DNA of 64,000 nt from Celerinatantimonas yamalensis (lineage in GTDB: Bacteria > Pseudomonadota > Gammaproteobacteria > Enterobacterales > Celerinatantimonadaceae), in assembly GCF_046054155.1 (NCBI RefSeq), contig NZ_JBEQCT010000002.1, forward strand, positions 124,001 through 188,000, read 5' to 3'. Position numbers and translations under genes: made by a program. Shown in pieces: positions 8,950 to 17,660 of the stretch (the first letter of the stretch is position 1; each line of letters opens with the position of its first letter). The notes beneath the pieces were generated by a model, which made no database searches, had not been told where the DNA came from, and worked only from the letters and a program-made list of their open reading frames with translations.

Positions 8950-9160
8950 CTGCCATTTTACATATCGCTGAGCCCATCTAGAGTAATAAAAATATTATTT
9001 ATCTGAATTCGAGAGGCGGCTCAAAGTCCTTAACATAAATAGGGTTTATCGTCTAACAAGTCATCAACACGATTAACAGTTTAATCACCTATGAAAATCT
9101 ATGGGCAAGGTGTATGTTGTCTGTAGATCGCTATCTTATACGCCGCTAGAGGAGAACCGT

Positions 9161-10552
9161 ATGGCCTATGCAACTACCAACCCTTATACAGGGAAACTTA
9201 TCGAATCTTTCCCCGACGCAACTGATGAACAAGTCAGTCAAGCTCTAACCGATAGCCATGCCGCTTTTTCATCTTGGAAGCAGATCTCTTATTCTGATCG
9301 AGCCAGCATTCTACAAAAGGCCGCGGATATTTTGCGCAAAAACAGCGACAATTATGCCAAACTATTAACATTGGAGATGGGTAAACTGTTTGCTGAAGCG
9401 CAAGCAGAAGTTGAACTTTCAGCGCAAATTCTTGAGTACTATGTCGAACATGCAGAGCGCCTTCTCGCCCCTGAAAAATTACCTGTTTCTGATGCCAGCG
9501 AAGGCGAAGCCGTATTAGTTCATGATCCACTTGGTATTTTGCTCGCGATTGAACCTTGGAACTTTCCGTTCTATCAAATTGCTCGTATCCTAGCGCCACA
9601 ACTCTCAGCAGGGAATGTACTGCTGCTCAAACACGCTTCAAACGTTCCGCAATGCGCGCACGCATTTGAGCAGTTGATGCTCGATGCAGGTCTACCGCAA
9701 GGATGTTTCACTAACCTCTATGCAACTCGTCATCAGATAGAAATGATTTTAAATGATCCTCGGGTACATGGTGTCGCGTTGACCGGTTCTGAAGATGCGG
9801 GGGCAATCATTGCAGCAACTGCCGCCAAGGCATTGAAAAAATCCACAATGGAACTCGGCGGCGCGGATGCCTTTGTCGTTCTTAAAGATGCAGAGCTTGA
9901 AAAAACAGTTAAATGGGCTGTTTTTGGTCGTCACTGGAACGGCGGTCAGGTATGCGTTTCATCGAAACGAATGATTATCGTCGACGATATTTATGACGAA
10001 TTTTTAGAGCAATACCACCAGGGTGTGGCCCAATTACGTGTCGGCGATCCAATGGATGCAAACACTACATTAGCGCCATTGTCTTCACAAGGTGCGGCTG
10101 ATGATATCAAAACCCAGATCAAAAAAGCCGTTGAATATGGCGCAACAGCAACCGAAGTCGGCCCAAAAGTACCCGCACAAGGGGCCTTTGTACAACCGAC
10201 TATTTTGACCAATGTTACCCCTGATAACCCTGCTTATTACTGGGAATTTTTTGGCCCAGTATCACTGATCTTCAAAGCAAAAGATGAAGCTGACGCAATT
10301 GCGATTGCGAACGACTCCCCCTTTGGACTAGGTGGTTCGGTATTTACCCAAGATACTAAGCACGGTTATGAAGTTGCCAAACAAATCTCAACTGGGATGG
10401 TTTTTGTCAACCATCCAACCATGGTGAAAGCCGACTTACCGTTTGGTGGGGTGCGACGCTCTGGATATGGCCGAGAACTACTTGGTTTAGGTTTAAAAGA
10501 GTTTGTGAACCACAAATTGATTGATGTCGTCGATATCGATGCGCCATTCTAA
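9161..10552 (+). CDS. NAD(P)-dependent aldehyde dehydrogenase, succinate-semialdehyde dehydrogenase (Sad/YneI)-like
   Basis: Cytosolic ALDH-superfamily enzyme of 463 aa that oxidises an aldehyde to the acid. The general-base glutamate lies in MELGGADAFVV (about residue 230) and the catalytic cysteine in WNGGQVCVSSKR (about residue 264). The late EFFGPVS and PFGGVRRSGYGRE motifs are also present. The overall pattern (NPYTGKL start, EPWNFPFYQ) is closest to the Sad/YneI group, whose members act on succinate semialdehyde and similar substrates. The ATG at 9161 follows AGAGGAGAACCGT, so a 20-residue upstream extension is unlikely. It is monocistronic with its own terminator. The true substrate is unproven. 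Confidence 0.88.
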   Translation: MAYATTNPYTGKLIESFPDATDEQVSQALTDSHAAFSSWKQISYSDRASILQKAADILRKNSDNYAKLLTLEMGKLFAEAQAEVELSAQILEYYVEHAERLLAPEKLPVSDASEGEAVLVHDPLGILLAIEPWNFPFYQIARILAPQLSAGNVLLLKHASNVPQCAHAFEQLMLDAGLPQGCFTNLYATRHQIEMILNDPRVHGVALTGSEDAGAIIAATAAKALKKSTMELGGADAFVVLKDAELEKTVKWAVFGRHWNGGQVCVSSKRMIIVDDIYDEFLEQYHQGVAQLRVGDPMDANTTLAPLSSQGAADDIKTQIKKAVEYGATATEVGPKVPAQGAFVQPTILTNVTPDNPAYYWEFFGPVSLIFKAKDEADAIAIANDSPFGLGGSVFTQDTKHGYEVAKQISTGMVFVNHPTMVKADLPFGGVRRSGYGRELLGLGLKEFVNHKLIDVVDIDAPF

Positions 10553-10574
10553 ATTTTATAAGACATGATATATA

Positions 10575-10603
10575 AGCCAGCTATGTATTAGCTGGCTTTT
10601 TTA
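10575..10603 (+). terminator. Rho-independent terminator of the aldehyde dehydrogenase gene
   Basis: AGCCAGCTA (10575-10583), a 5-nt loop and TAGCTGGCT (10589-10597) form a 9-bp stem followed by a run of T, starting 23 nt after the stop codon. Confidence 0.9.
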
Positions 10604-10830
10604 TACCTATAATAAACAATTCTTGCGTCGGTCATTAGTTAGTCATCGCTCACCACTTAGGTGCATTATAGTGTTGAGTAAAGCGTGACTCATAAAAGCT
10701 AAGTGTTAATGCCACCCGTTATGTCGCTTCAATCTTAAGTCACTACAGAGTAAAAACTATTCAAACAAATGCAAAAAATAGCCGACTGATTGTATTATCA
10801 ATCAATCGGCGTACACTACTGAGCAAACGC

Positions 10831-10920
10831 GGAGAGGTGCCAGAGTGGCCGAATGGGACGGTCTCGAAAACCGTTGTGGGAGTGATCTCACCGAGGGTTC
10901 GAATCCCTCTCTCTCCGCCA
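10831..10920 (+). tRNA. tRNA-Ser (anticodon CGA)
   Basis: A 90-nt cloverleaf with the long variable arm of a class II tRNA. The acceptor stem GGAGAGG pairs with the 3' CTCTCCG, followed by an encoded CCA. The D-arm (GCCAGAGTGGCCGAATGG) and T-arm (GGTTCGAATCC) are canonical. The anticodon stem ACGGT/ACCGT encloses CTCGAAA, giving anticodon CGA at 10865-10867, which reads UCG. It is the only RNA gene I could identify in the window. Confidence 0.97.
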
Positions 10921-11041
10921 TAATCAGGCCTTATAACTAGTTTTGCTACCCGCTGACCCATTGTTTATGGGGCGCCTGAATGTCACAATATCGCGCCCAT
11001 CTCCCTTGTGATTACCCCTTCGACTGACTCTGAATTTAACG

Positions 11042-12358
11042 TTAGTAAATCACCCGATTGACCATGTTTTCTAAATATTCCTGCTGACCAGAAACGGGCT
11101 GCGGATCAATATCATGTTCTAAGGCATAATTGGCCAACGATGCCAAACTATAATCGCCACGCAATATTTGTTGCCCTAATAGTTGATCCCAGCCACTATA
11201 TCGCTGCTCAACATGGTCAAGTAGCTGGCCTGATTCGATCAATTCAGCGGCTTTTAACAGTGCCAACGCCATGGTATCCATCCCACCGATATGGCCATAA
11301 AAAAGATCAGTTGGCGCAATCGATGGACGGCGCACTTTGGCATCAAAATTAAGCCCACCACTGCCAAACCCACCACTCTTTAATAGCTCATAGAGCATCA
11401 GGGTATTATCTTCGACACTATTGGGGAACTGGTCGGTATCCCATCCCGACTGAGGGTCACCACGGTTGGCATCAATTGAACCCATAATTCCGAGTGCATT
11501 CGCCATAGCCACCTCATGCTGAAAGGTATGTCCAGCCAACGTTGCATGGTTAGCCTCGATGTTCACCTTAATCTCTTTTTCTAAACCAAACTGTTTGAGA
11601 AAACCATACACAGTCGCGACATCATAATCATATTGATGTTTGGTTGGCTCTTGTGGTTTGGGTTCAATCAAGATGGTGCCTTTAAAGCCAATTTTATGTT
11701 TATAGTCCACCACCATTTGCATCAATCGCCCGAGCTGCTCACGTTCACGGCGCAAGTCGGTATTGAGCAATGTTTCATAACCTTCTCGTCCCCCCCATAA
11801 CACATAGTTTTGCCCACCTAATTGAGCCGTTGCATTCATGGCATTAAAAATTTGCGTCGCAGCATAAGCAAACACTTCAGGATCTGGGTTACTCGCCGCG
11901 CCACTAATATAACGCCGATGGGTAAATGCATTGGCTGTGCCCCAAAGCAATTGAATACCAGTTTGCTCTTGTTTAGCGGCTAAAATATCAACCATTGCCT
12001 CGAAGTTATGCGTGAACTCTTTGATACTCCTACCTTGTGGCGCAATATCAGCATCATGAAAACAATAAAATGGCGCACCCAATTTACTAAAAAATTCAAA
12101 GGCAACATCCGCTTTTAATTTTGCCATTGCCATCTCATCGCCAGGCTGTTGCCAAGGCCGCTTAAATGACCCTTCGCCAAACATGTCACTTCCCACCCAA
12201 GCAAAGGTATGCCAGTAACACACCGCAAAACGCAGTTGCTCTTGCATCGATTTACCTAAAACTTGGCGATCAGCTTGATAATAACGAAATGCTAAAGGAT
12301 TACGGCTGTCTGGCCCTTCAAAAGGAATTGAATCGATCTCTTTAAAAAAATCACTCAT
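11042..12358 (-). CDS. xylA: Xylose isomerase
   Basis: Converts D-xylose to D-xylulose in the cytoplasm. It has 438 aa, the usual length of the class II (enterobacterial) enzyme. Recognisable active-site blocks include the FCFHD-like segment FYCFHDADIAPQG (about residue 100), VLWGGREGYE (about residue 187), the metal-ligand region KVNIEANHATLAGHTF (about residue 260) and NRGDPQSGWDTDQFP (about residue 295). The ATG at 12358 follows GAGGTAAATAAA. It lies downstream of xylE (125-nt gap), with xylB and xylR further to the right, so the full xylose pathway is present. Confidence 0.97.
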   Translation of the reverse strand: MSDFFKEIDSIPFEGPDSRNPLAFRYYQADRQVLGKSMQEQLRFAVCYWHTFAWVGSDMFGEGSFKRPWQQPGDEMAMAKLKADVAFEFFSKLGAPFYCFHDADIAPQGRSIKEFTHNFEAMVDILAAKQEQTGIQLLWGTANAFTHRRYISGAASNPDPEVFAYAATQIFNAMNATAQLGGQNYVLWGGREGYETLLNTDLRREREQLGRLMQMVVDYKHKIGFKGTILIEPKPQEPTKHQYDYDVATVYGFLKQFGLEKEIKVNIEANHATLAGHTFQHEVAMANALGIMGSIDANRGDPQSGWDTDQFPNSVEDNTLMLYELLKSGGFGSGGLNFDAKVRRPSIAPTDLFYGHIGGMDTMALALLKAAELIESGQLLDHVEQRYSGWDQLLGQQILRGDYSLASLANYALEHDIDPQPVSGQQEYLENMVNRVIY

Positions 12359-12483
12359 TTTATTTACCTCAAACATGTTGATAATAATAACTATTGTGAA
12401 TATTCTCTGCTGCCAGACAATGATGATTTTTGGTAATACGGTTACGATATCTCATCACTGTGGCAACGCTCACAAGACGATGG

Positions 12484-13878
12484 CTAATGCGAATGCGATT
12501 TTTCCCCAAAAACGGCTGACTCCGGTTGTTTATGCCATAACATTTCTAATTGCTCTAATGAGCGCCCCTTGGTTTCGGGTACCCAACGATAGATAAAGAC
12601 AATAGTAAAAATGCCCATGACGCCATAGAGCCAGAACGGAAACCCACCATTAAAGGTTTGATATACCCAACCACTTTTAGCATTCATTATCGGGAAGGTC
12701 TGTGAGACCACATAGTTGGCAACCCATTGCGCTAAAATAGCGATAGAGAGCGCTTTGGAACGGACACTATTGGGGAATATTTCTGAGAGCAACACCCAGG
12801 TCACTGGCCCTAAAGAGAACGCAAAAGCAGCGATATAGGCCAATACGAAAAAGAGTAAATAACCACCAATAGCATGGAAATAAGCAGCGGTGCCAATGGC
12901 AAAAATACTCACCGACATAATGCCGGCGCCAATCATCATTAATGGTCGACGGCCAAATTTATCCACAGTAAAAATAGCAACAACGGTAAATAAGAGGTTA
13001 ACCGCACCCACTAAGATAGTCTGCAGTAAAGCGATATCAATTGAAGAGTTGCTAAAACCTTTTAAAATTGTCGGGGCATAATAAAGAAAGACATTGATCC
13101 CAGTAACTTGTTGAAACACGCTCAGTAGTACCCCAATGACCACCAGTCCAGTTAAACCTTGTTCACGAATGCTCACCGACTTATGCTCTAGCGATGCGAC
13201 AATATCACGCCACAGAGGCTCTATATCGCTACTGGGGTTACACGCTTGTAGTAACTGTCGAGCTTGTTGATTTCGACCTTTCATAGCTAACCAACGCGGT
13301 GTTTCTGGCACAGTAAAGAGAAGCAGTAAAAATAATCCTGCAGGAATGGCTTCTGAACCAAACATGTAGCGCCAACCCACTTGATTTAACCAGCTTTCTG
13401 GCCCAAGCAGCGCAATGCCATAGTTCACAAAATAAACCACCAACATCCCAAAAATGATAGCAAACTGGTTACAAGCTACCAGCGCACCTCGCTTCTCCGA
13501 CGGGGCAATTTCGGCGATATACATGGGCGATACCATCGAGGCGATCCCCACTCCAATACCACCAATAATCCGATAGATAATAAAACTAAAGTCACTGGCC
13601 GCTACCGCCGAGCCAATCGCTGAGACTAAAAATAATAAAGCGGCAACAATCAACGCCCCGCGCCGACCATAACGACTACTTAACACACCCGCTATCGCCG
13701 CTCCTGCCACGCAACCTATCAACGCCGATGCCGCAGCGAATCCAAGCTGTGCCGGGGATAATGAAAAATATGTTTGTAGCGCTTGCGTAGCACCTGAAAT
13801 AACCGCTGTGTCATAACCAAATAACAAGCCACCTAATGCAACAACTAACGTCAACCTAAGTACATGGATCTGTTTCAT
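12484..13878 (-). CDS. xylE: D-xylose:H+ symporter, MFS sugar-porter family (XylE-like)
   Basis: Twelve-helix inner-membrane sugar/proton symporter of 464 aa. Sugar-porter signatures include GGLLFGYDTAVISGA near the N-terminus, SSRYGRRGALI and FVDK-type loop VDKFGRRPL, IIGGIGVGIASMVSPMYIAE, and VPETKGRSLEQLE near the C-terminus. The sequence parallels E. coli XylE but is a little shorter in the first periplasmic loop. I chose the ATG at 13878 because GGAG sits 7 nt upstream; two ATGs further upstream have poor spacing. Location between xylB and xylA supports xylose as substrate. A terminator separates it from xylB, so it probably has its own promoter. Confidence 0.9.
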   Translation of the reverse strand: MKQIHVLRLTLVVALGGLLFGYDTAVISGATQALQTYFSLSPAQLGFAAASALIGCVAGAAIAGVLSSRYGRRGALIVAALLFLVSAIGSAVAASDFSFIIYRIIGGIGVGIASMVSPMYIAEIAPSEKRGALVACNQFAIIFGMLVVYFVNYGIALLGPESWLNQVGWRYMFGSEAIPAGLFLLLLFTVPETPRWLAMKGRNQQARQLLQACNPSSDIEPLWRDIVASLEHKSVSIREQGLTGLVVIGVLLSVFQQVTGINVFLYYAPTILKGFSNSSIDIALLQTILVGAVNLLFTVVAIFTVDKFGRRPLMMIGAGIMSVSIFAIGTAAYFHAIGGYLLFFVLAYIAAFAFSLGPVTWVLLSEIFPNSVRSKALSIAILAQWVANYVVSQTFPIMNAKSGWVYQTFNGGFPFWLYGVMGIFTIVFIYRWVPETKGRSLEQLEMLWHKQPESAVFGEKSHSH

Positions 13879-13936
13879 TGCCATTCTCCGTTTACATTTC
13901 ATCCACAGCTATATTAGAGAGCCTGACAACAAGCGA

Positions 13937-13946
13937 AATTATGTTT
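13937..13946. promoter_or_regulatory. Candidate XylR half-site upstream of xylE
   Basis: AATTATGTTT here recurs at 15615-15624 in the xylB/xylR intergenic region, in both cases preceded by AAGC-like sequence. Sharing by the two xyl promoter regions suggests a XylR contact sequence. TGTGA half-sites at 13963-13986 may reflect CRP binding. This is inference from co-occurrence only. Confidence 0.3.
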
Positions 13947-14042
13947 ATCCATATCCTGATTATGTGATTTGGTAAATGTGATACCACACGGGTTTTCTCA
14001 CATTCCATTTACCTGAAGCATCTGTATTGATCTAGGCGTGTT

Positions 14043-14075
14043 ATAAAAACGCAGCCTACAGGCTGCGTTTTTATA
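14043..14075. terminator. Bidirectional terminator between xylB and xylE
   Basis: AAAAACGCAGCC (14045-14056) pairs with GGCTGCGTTTTT (14061-14072) around a 4-nt loop. It has A and T tracts on both sides, so it can terminate leftward transcription from xylB. Confidence 0.85.
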
Positions 14076-14099
14076 CACAATGAAGAAGAATAGACACTT

Positions 14100-15551
14100 C
14101 TAAAACAATGACTTAAGAGCCGGATAGAGAGCTTGATAGATCGTTCTTTTTTGTTGTAATTGCTGATGACGCTTACGATCAGGTTGATGAGTCGCTAACA
14201 ATTCAGGCTGTGGACAGCAATCATCAATATTGGCATGCGGAACTGTTCCTAGCATCGCTAAGCGGGCAGCGCCTAAAGCGGGGCCAACCTCCCCTCCCGC
14301 ACGATAGATTAAATCACGCGCTAAGGTGTCAGCCAATAATTGGCGCCAATAAGCACTTTTTGCCCCGCCGCCAATCAAGGTGATTTCATCACTTTGATAA
14401 CCGCTTTGATGGAGTGCATCCACCCCATCTGCCATAGCAAAAGACACGCCTTCTAACACCGCTTGAACCAGATGTTCACGGGTTGTATTGTGCGTCAAGC
14501 CAAAGAATACACCTTTGGCGTTAGGATCATTATGCGGTGTTCTCTCACCGGACAGATAGGGTAAAAAAGTAACCTGGCTCTGTTCCAGCAAGGCGGTATC
14601 TAAAGTGCTTAGCATCTGGCTAACAGACTCATAATGAGTCAGTTTAGCAATCCAATCGAGGCACGACGCGGCACTTAAAATCACCGACATTAAATGCCAT
14701 GAATGTGGCAATGCATGACAAAAACTATGTAGAGCAGAATCTGGATTACGGTGGATGCCATCACTGACCGCAAAATACACGCCGGAAGTACCCAGCGAGA
14801 GCATCGCTTGCCCAGGACGCGTCACCCCAACCCCAATCGCGCCCGCAGCATTATCACCACCACCTGCGACCACTGGCACACACGACATACCCCAGCGCGC
14901 GGCGATATCCTTTTTCAAAAAACCCGTCACTTCAGGCCCTTCATAAAGCGTTGGCATTTGCTCACGGGTGAGCCCAGTGGCATGAAGCAACGTGTCATCC
15001 CACTGCCGCAGAGCCAAATTCAACCACATCGTCCCGGCAGCATCAGACATATCACTGGCATATTCGCCAGTCATACAATAACGCAAATAGTCTTTGGGCA
15101 ATAACACCTTGTCAATCGCCGCAAATATGTCAGCTTGATGCTCTTTCACCCAAAGTAATTTGGGCGCAGTAAAGCCCGGCATAATTTGATTACCCGTGCG
15201 TTGTTGACTATCTGGCACTAATTTTTCTAGCAACACACATTGCTGATAGCTGCGCCCATCATTCCATAATATTGCAGGACGCAAAACATCCCCTGCAGCA
15301 TCTAATAACACGGCCCCATGCATCTGCCCTGATAAACCAATGGCTTTGACCGTCGATAGATCGACCTGCTTTTTTAATCCCTCAATAGCGTGTTCACTCG
15401 CTTGCCACCATTGCTGCGGATCTTGTTCGCTATAAAGAGGGTGTGGATGCTGCACCGATAACGCGCAGCTGCATTGTGCTAGTAGCTCGCCGCTTTGAGC
15501 CAATGCAATCACTTTAACGCTGGAGGTTCCTAAATCAATTCCCAAATACAT
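14100..15551 (-). CDS. xylB: Xylulokinase
   Basis: Phosphorylates D-xylulose to xylulose 5-phosphate. FGGY-family kinase of 483 aa. The N-terminal phosphate-binding loop (MYLGIDLGTSSVKVIAL), GLSGQMHGAVLLD (about residue 73) and the C-terminal ATP-binding region with LIGGGAKSAYWRQLLAD (about residue 385) are typical of XylB. The start follows GCTAGGAGTAGCAG. It is transcribed leftwards, divergent from xylR, and is followed by a strong terminator before xylE and xylA. Here the kinase is therefore a separate unit upstream of the transporter and isomerase, unlike the E. coli xylAB order. Confidence 0.96.
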   Translation of the reverse strand: MYLGIDLGTSSVKVIALAQSGELLAQCSCALSVQHPHPLYSEQDPQQWWQASEHAIEGLKKQVDLSTVKAIGLSGQMHGAVLLDAAGDVLRPAILWNDGRSYQQCVLLEKLVPDSQQRTGNQIMPGFTAPKLLWVKEHQADIFAAIDKVLLPKDYLRYCMTGEYASDMSDAAGTMWLNLALRQWDDTLLHATGLTREQMPTLYEGPEVTGFLKKDIAARWGMSCVPVVAGGGDNAAGAIGVGVTRPGQAMLSLGTSGVYFAVSDGIHRNPDSALHSFCHALPHSWHLMSVILSAASCLDWIAKLTHYESVSQMLSTLDTALLEQSQVTFLPYLSGERTPHNDPNAKGVFFGLTHNTTREHLVQAVLEGVSFAMADGVDALHQSGYQSDEITLIGGGAKSAYWRQLLADTLARDLIYRAGGEVGPALGAARLAMLGTVPHANIDDCCPQPELLATHQPDRKRHQQLQQKRTIYQALYPALKSLF

Positions 15552-15614
15552 CTGCTACTCCTAGCTCATTTTGCTGTGAATGATCCTAATGTTCGACACC
15601 CACCATAAAAAAGC

Positions 15615-15624
15615 AATTATGTTT
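15615..15624. promoter_or_regulatory. Candidate XylR half-site between xylB and xylR
   Basis: AATTATGTTT, identical to the copy upstream of xylE. It lies 64 bp upstream of xylB and 116 bp upstream of xylR. Inference only. Confidence 0.3.
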
Positions 15625-15739
15625 TTTATTATTGCCCAGTTACTAATTTTACTTTTGTGAGCTGGATGCGTGATTGTTCACAACATCCATTATAGCCCTC
15701 ATCTAAAATGATCCTTTTTAGTAATAAGTAGAATATCAA

Positions 15740-16933
15740 TTGAAAACAAAGCGCTTTATTCGACTGTTGTTTAATGCCAATAAAACCTACGATAGGCAGG
15801 TTATTGCAGGTGTTGGACGATACTTAAATACAGCCCAATGTAACTGGGAAATTTTTTTAGAAGATGATTTTAGAACGCAACAAACCAGTCTCAAGCAGTG
15901 GCAAGGCGATGGCTTAATTGCCGATTTAGATGATCCTTATATTGAACACCATATTGCGCGACTTAATGTTCCAGTAGTTGGTATTGGCGGATCCTACGCT
16001 TGCGCTGAGCACTATCCCAACGTCCCGTATGTCGCCACAGACAATCGGCAAGTGATCATGCTTGCATTTGAGCATCTTAAATCCCGCGGGTTAGAACATT
16101 TTGCCTTTTATGGTATTCCAAGAGACCCCCATTATCGCTGGGCTAACGAGCGAGAAAAAGCCTTTGCAACCGTGACTCAGCAAGAAGGATTTGCAAGTCA
16201 CATCTTTCATGGTCATATTATTGATTCACAAAACTGGCCAATTGCGCAGCAGCAACTTTGCCGGTGGCTCGAAGAACTTCCCAAACCGATTGGCATTATT
16301 GCCGTCACCGACTCCAGAGCTAGACACCTACTCCAAGCATGTGATGAGCTTTCATTAATGGTTCCAGAGCGAATTGCTATCGTAGGAATTGATGATGAAG
16401 AGGTCGCGCGTTATCTTACTCGGACATCCCTAAGCTCGGTGCAACAAGGATGCCAAGAGATGGGGTATCGGGCGGCTGAGTTATTAGACAAACTACTCGC
16501 GAGCAAGTCACTGACAGCGAGTCCATCGCGAATACTCATCCCACCGCTCACTATCCATGCCCGCCAAAGTAGTGATTTTCAAGCTCTCAACGATCCCTAT
16601 GTGATTCAAGCAATGCACTATATTCGCCAGCATGCTTGCCATGGCATCAAAACTGAACAAGTTCTCGATTATATTGGCCTGTCTCGCTCTAATTTAGAAG
16701 CCCGCTTCAAACTAGAACAAGGGCAATCTATCCATCAAACCATTCATCACTTCAAGTTGCAGCAAGCCTGCCAATTACTACGCACAACTGATATATCCAT
16801 CGCTCAAATTGCCTATTACTGTGGGTATCCTTCCATACAATACATGTATGCAGTGTTTAAGAAAAACTTCAATCTGACCCCAAAAAAATACCGCAATCGT
16901 GAGAGCATATTGACTTCCAGCGATGTTCTTTGA
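15740..16933 (+). CDS. xylR: Xylose operon regulator XylR (AraC family)
   Basis: Xylose-responsive activator of 397 aa. It combines an N-terminal periplasmic-binding-protein-like sugar sensor (LLFNANKTYDRQVIAGVGRYL near residue 10; GIDDEEVARYL about residue 218) with a C-terminal AraC helix-turn-helix domain (about residues 290-390, including ISIAQIAYYCGYPSIQYMYAVFK). The layout and length match E. coli XylR. The start appears to be TTG at 15740, since no ATG occurs before the conserved N-terminal region. It is divergent from xylB and expected to activate both xyl units. Confidence 0.95.
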   Translation: MKTKRFIRLLFNANKTYDRQVIAGVGRYLNTAQCNWEIFLEDDFRTQQTSLKQWQGDGLIADLDDPYIEHHIARLNVPVVGIGGSYACAEHYPNVPYVATDNRQVIMLAFEHLKSRGLEHFAFYGIPRDPHYRWANEREKAFATVTQQEGFASHIFHGHIIDSQNWPIAQQQLCRWLEELPKPIGIIAVTDSRARHLLQACDELSLMVPERIAIVGIDDEEVARYLTRTSLSSVQQGCQEMGYRAAELLDKLLASKSLTASPSRILIPPLTIHARQSSDFQALNDPYVIQAMHYIRQHACHGIKTEQVLDYIGLSRSNLEARFKLEQGQSIHQTIHHFKLQQACQLLRTTDISIAQIAYYCGYPSIQYMYAVFKKNFNLTPKKYRNRESILTSSDVL

Positions 16934-17063
16934 TGCATAAGTGCAAATTTAACCGCGAGCAATAAGTGAGTCCATCACAGTTTTGAAAATCGACGAATAC
17001 TGCATCGATTGTTTAGCCAATATATAGCGCTTGGTGAAACAACCAAATCCATTCATCTGCGAC

Positions 17064-17660
17064 TTAGTTCATCACGCTCGAGTGAGCCAATATCTGCGCC
17101 ATCTTGTCAACGATTTTAAGCCAGCTTTGCGATAGTGTTTGACTCATTGCCAAATAACCAGAATGTGCCAATGGCGCACTAATTTGAAAAGCATGTCGAC
17201 TTTGCCGTTCATGGTGTGAACTGAGCAATTGCCAATAGCCGCTAATATGAACATTACCTTGGGTATCCGTCATAAATTGGGTGCATTCAATCTGCAGTTG
17301 CGCGCGCGGTTGATCTTTGCCTGCGACAAACCAGTTGATCTGAGGGAGTCGTTCGGCTAATCGCGTTTGGGTTAAACGGCGCAGTTGTGAGGCCAGAGGC
17401 TCGGCCCAAAGATGCTGTCGGCTGCGATACACCTGCCCTTGCGGACTGACTATGATCATCTGATTGCCATCCAAGTAATCGGGCAGTTGAATGGCCAACA
17501 ATTGAATTGCACCCGTTTGCGGCGATGCATTCTGAATAGCCGGCACTGAACGTGAAACGCTGAGCAAATACTCTTGAGTACCTTGGGTGGACTCAGAGTG
17601 GCTGCATCCTGCCAGCAAAACCAGCGCCGCTAGGCTGTAAACCATCCGCCATCTATTCAT
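17064..17660 (-). CDS. pqiC: Lipoprotein PqiC of the PqiABC lipid-transport system
   Basis: Outer-membrane-anchored lipoprotein of 198 aa. It has a type II signal peptide with lipobox LLAGC (Cys19) and the fold region of the ABC-type auxiliary lipoprotein family (formerly DUF330), including QEYLLSV near the mature N-terminus. In E. coli PqiC forms a ring that docks the PqiB tube to the outer membrane. Its ATG overlaps the pqiB TAA (TAATG), so the three pqi genes form one translationally coupled leftward operon. Confidence 0.9.
   Translation of the reverse strand: MNRWRMVYSLAALVLLAGCSHSESTQGTQEYLLSVSRSVPAIQNASPQTGAIQLLAIQLPDYLDGNQMIIVSPQGQVYRSRQHLWAEPLASQLRRLTQTRLAERLPQINWFVAGKDQPRAQLQIECTQFMTDTQGNVHISGYWQLLSSHHERQSRHAFQISAPLAHSGYLAMSQTLSQSWLKIVDKMAQILAHSSVMN

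Noticed and set aside
10761..10961. Minus-strand 66-codon frame
   Set aside because: It is the antisense of tRNA-Ser; phrases such as GERGIRTLGE are a well-known artefact of reading tRNA-Ser genes as protein.
15660..15690. CRP site in the xylB-xylR region (GTGATTGTTCAC)
   Set aside because: The half-sites are four bases apart rather than six, so it does not fit the CRP pattern well enough to list.
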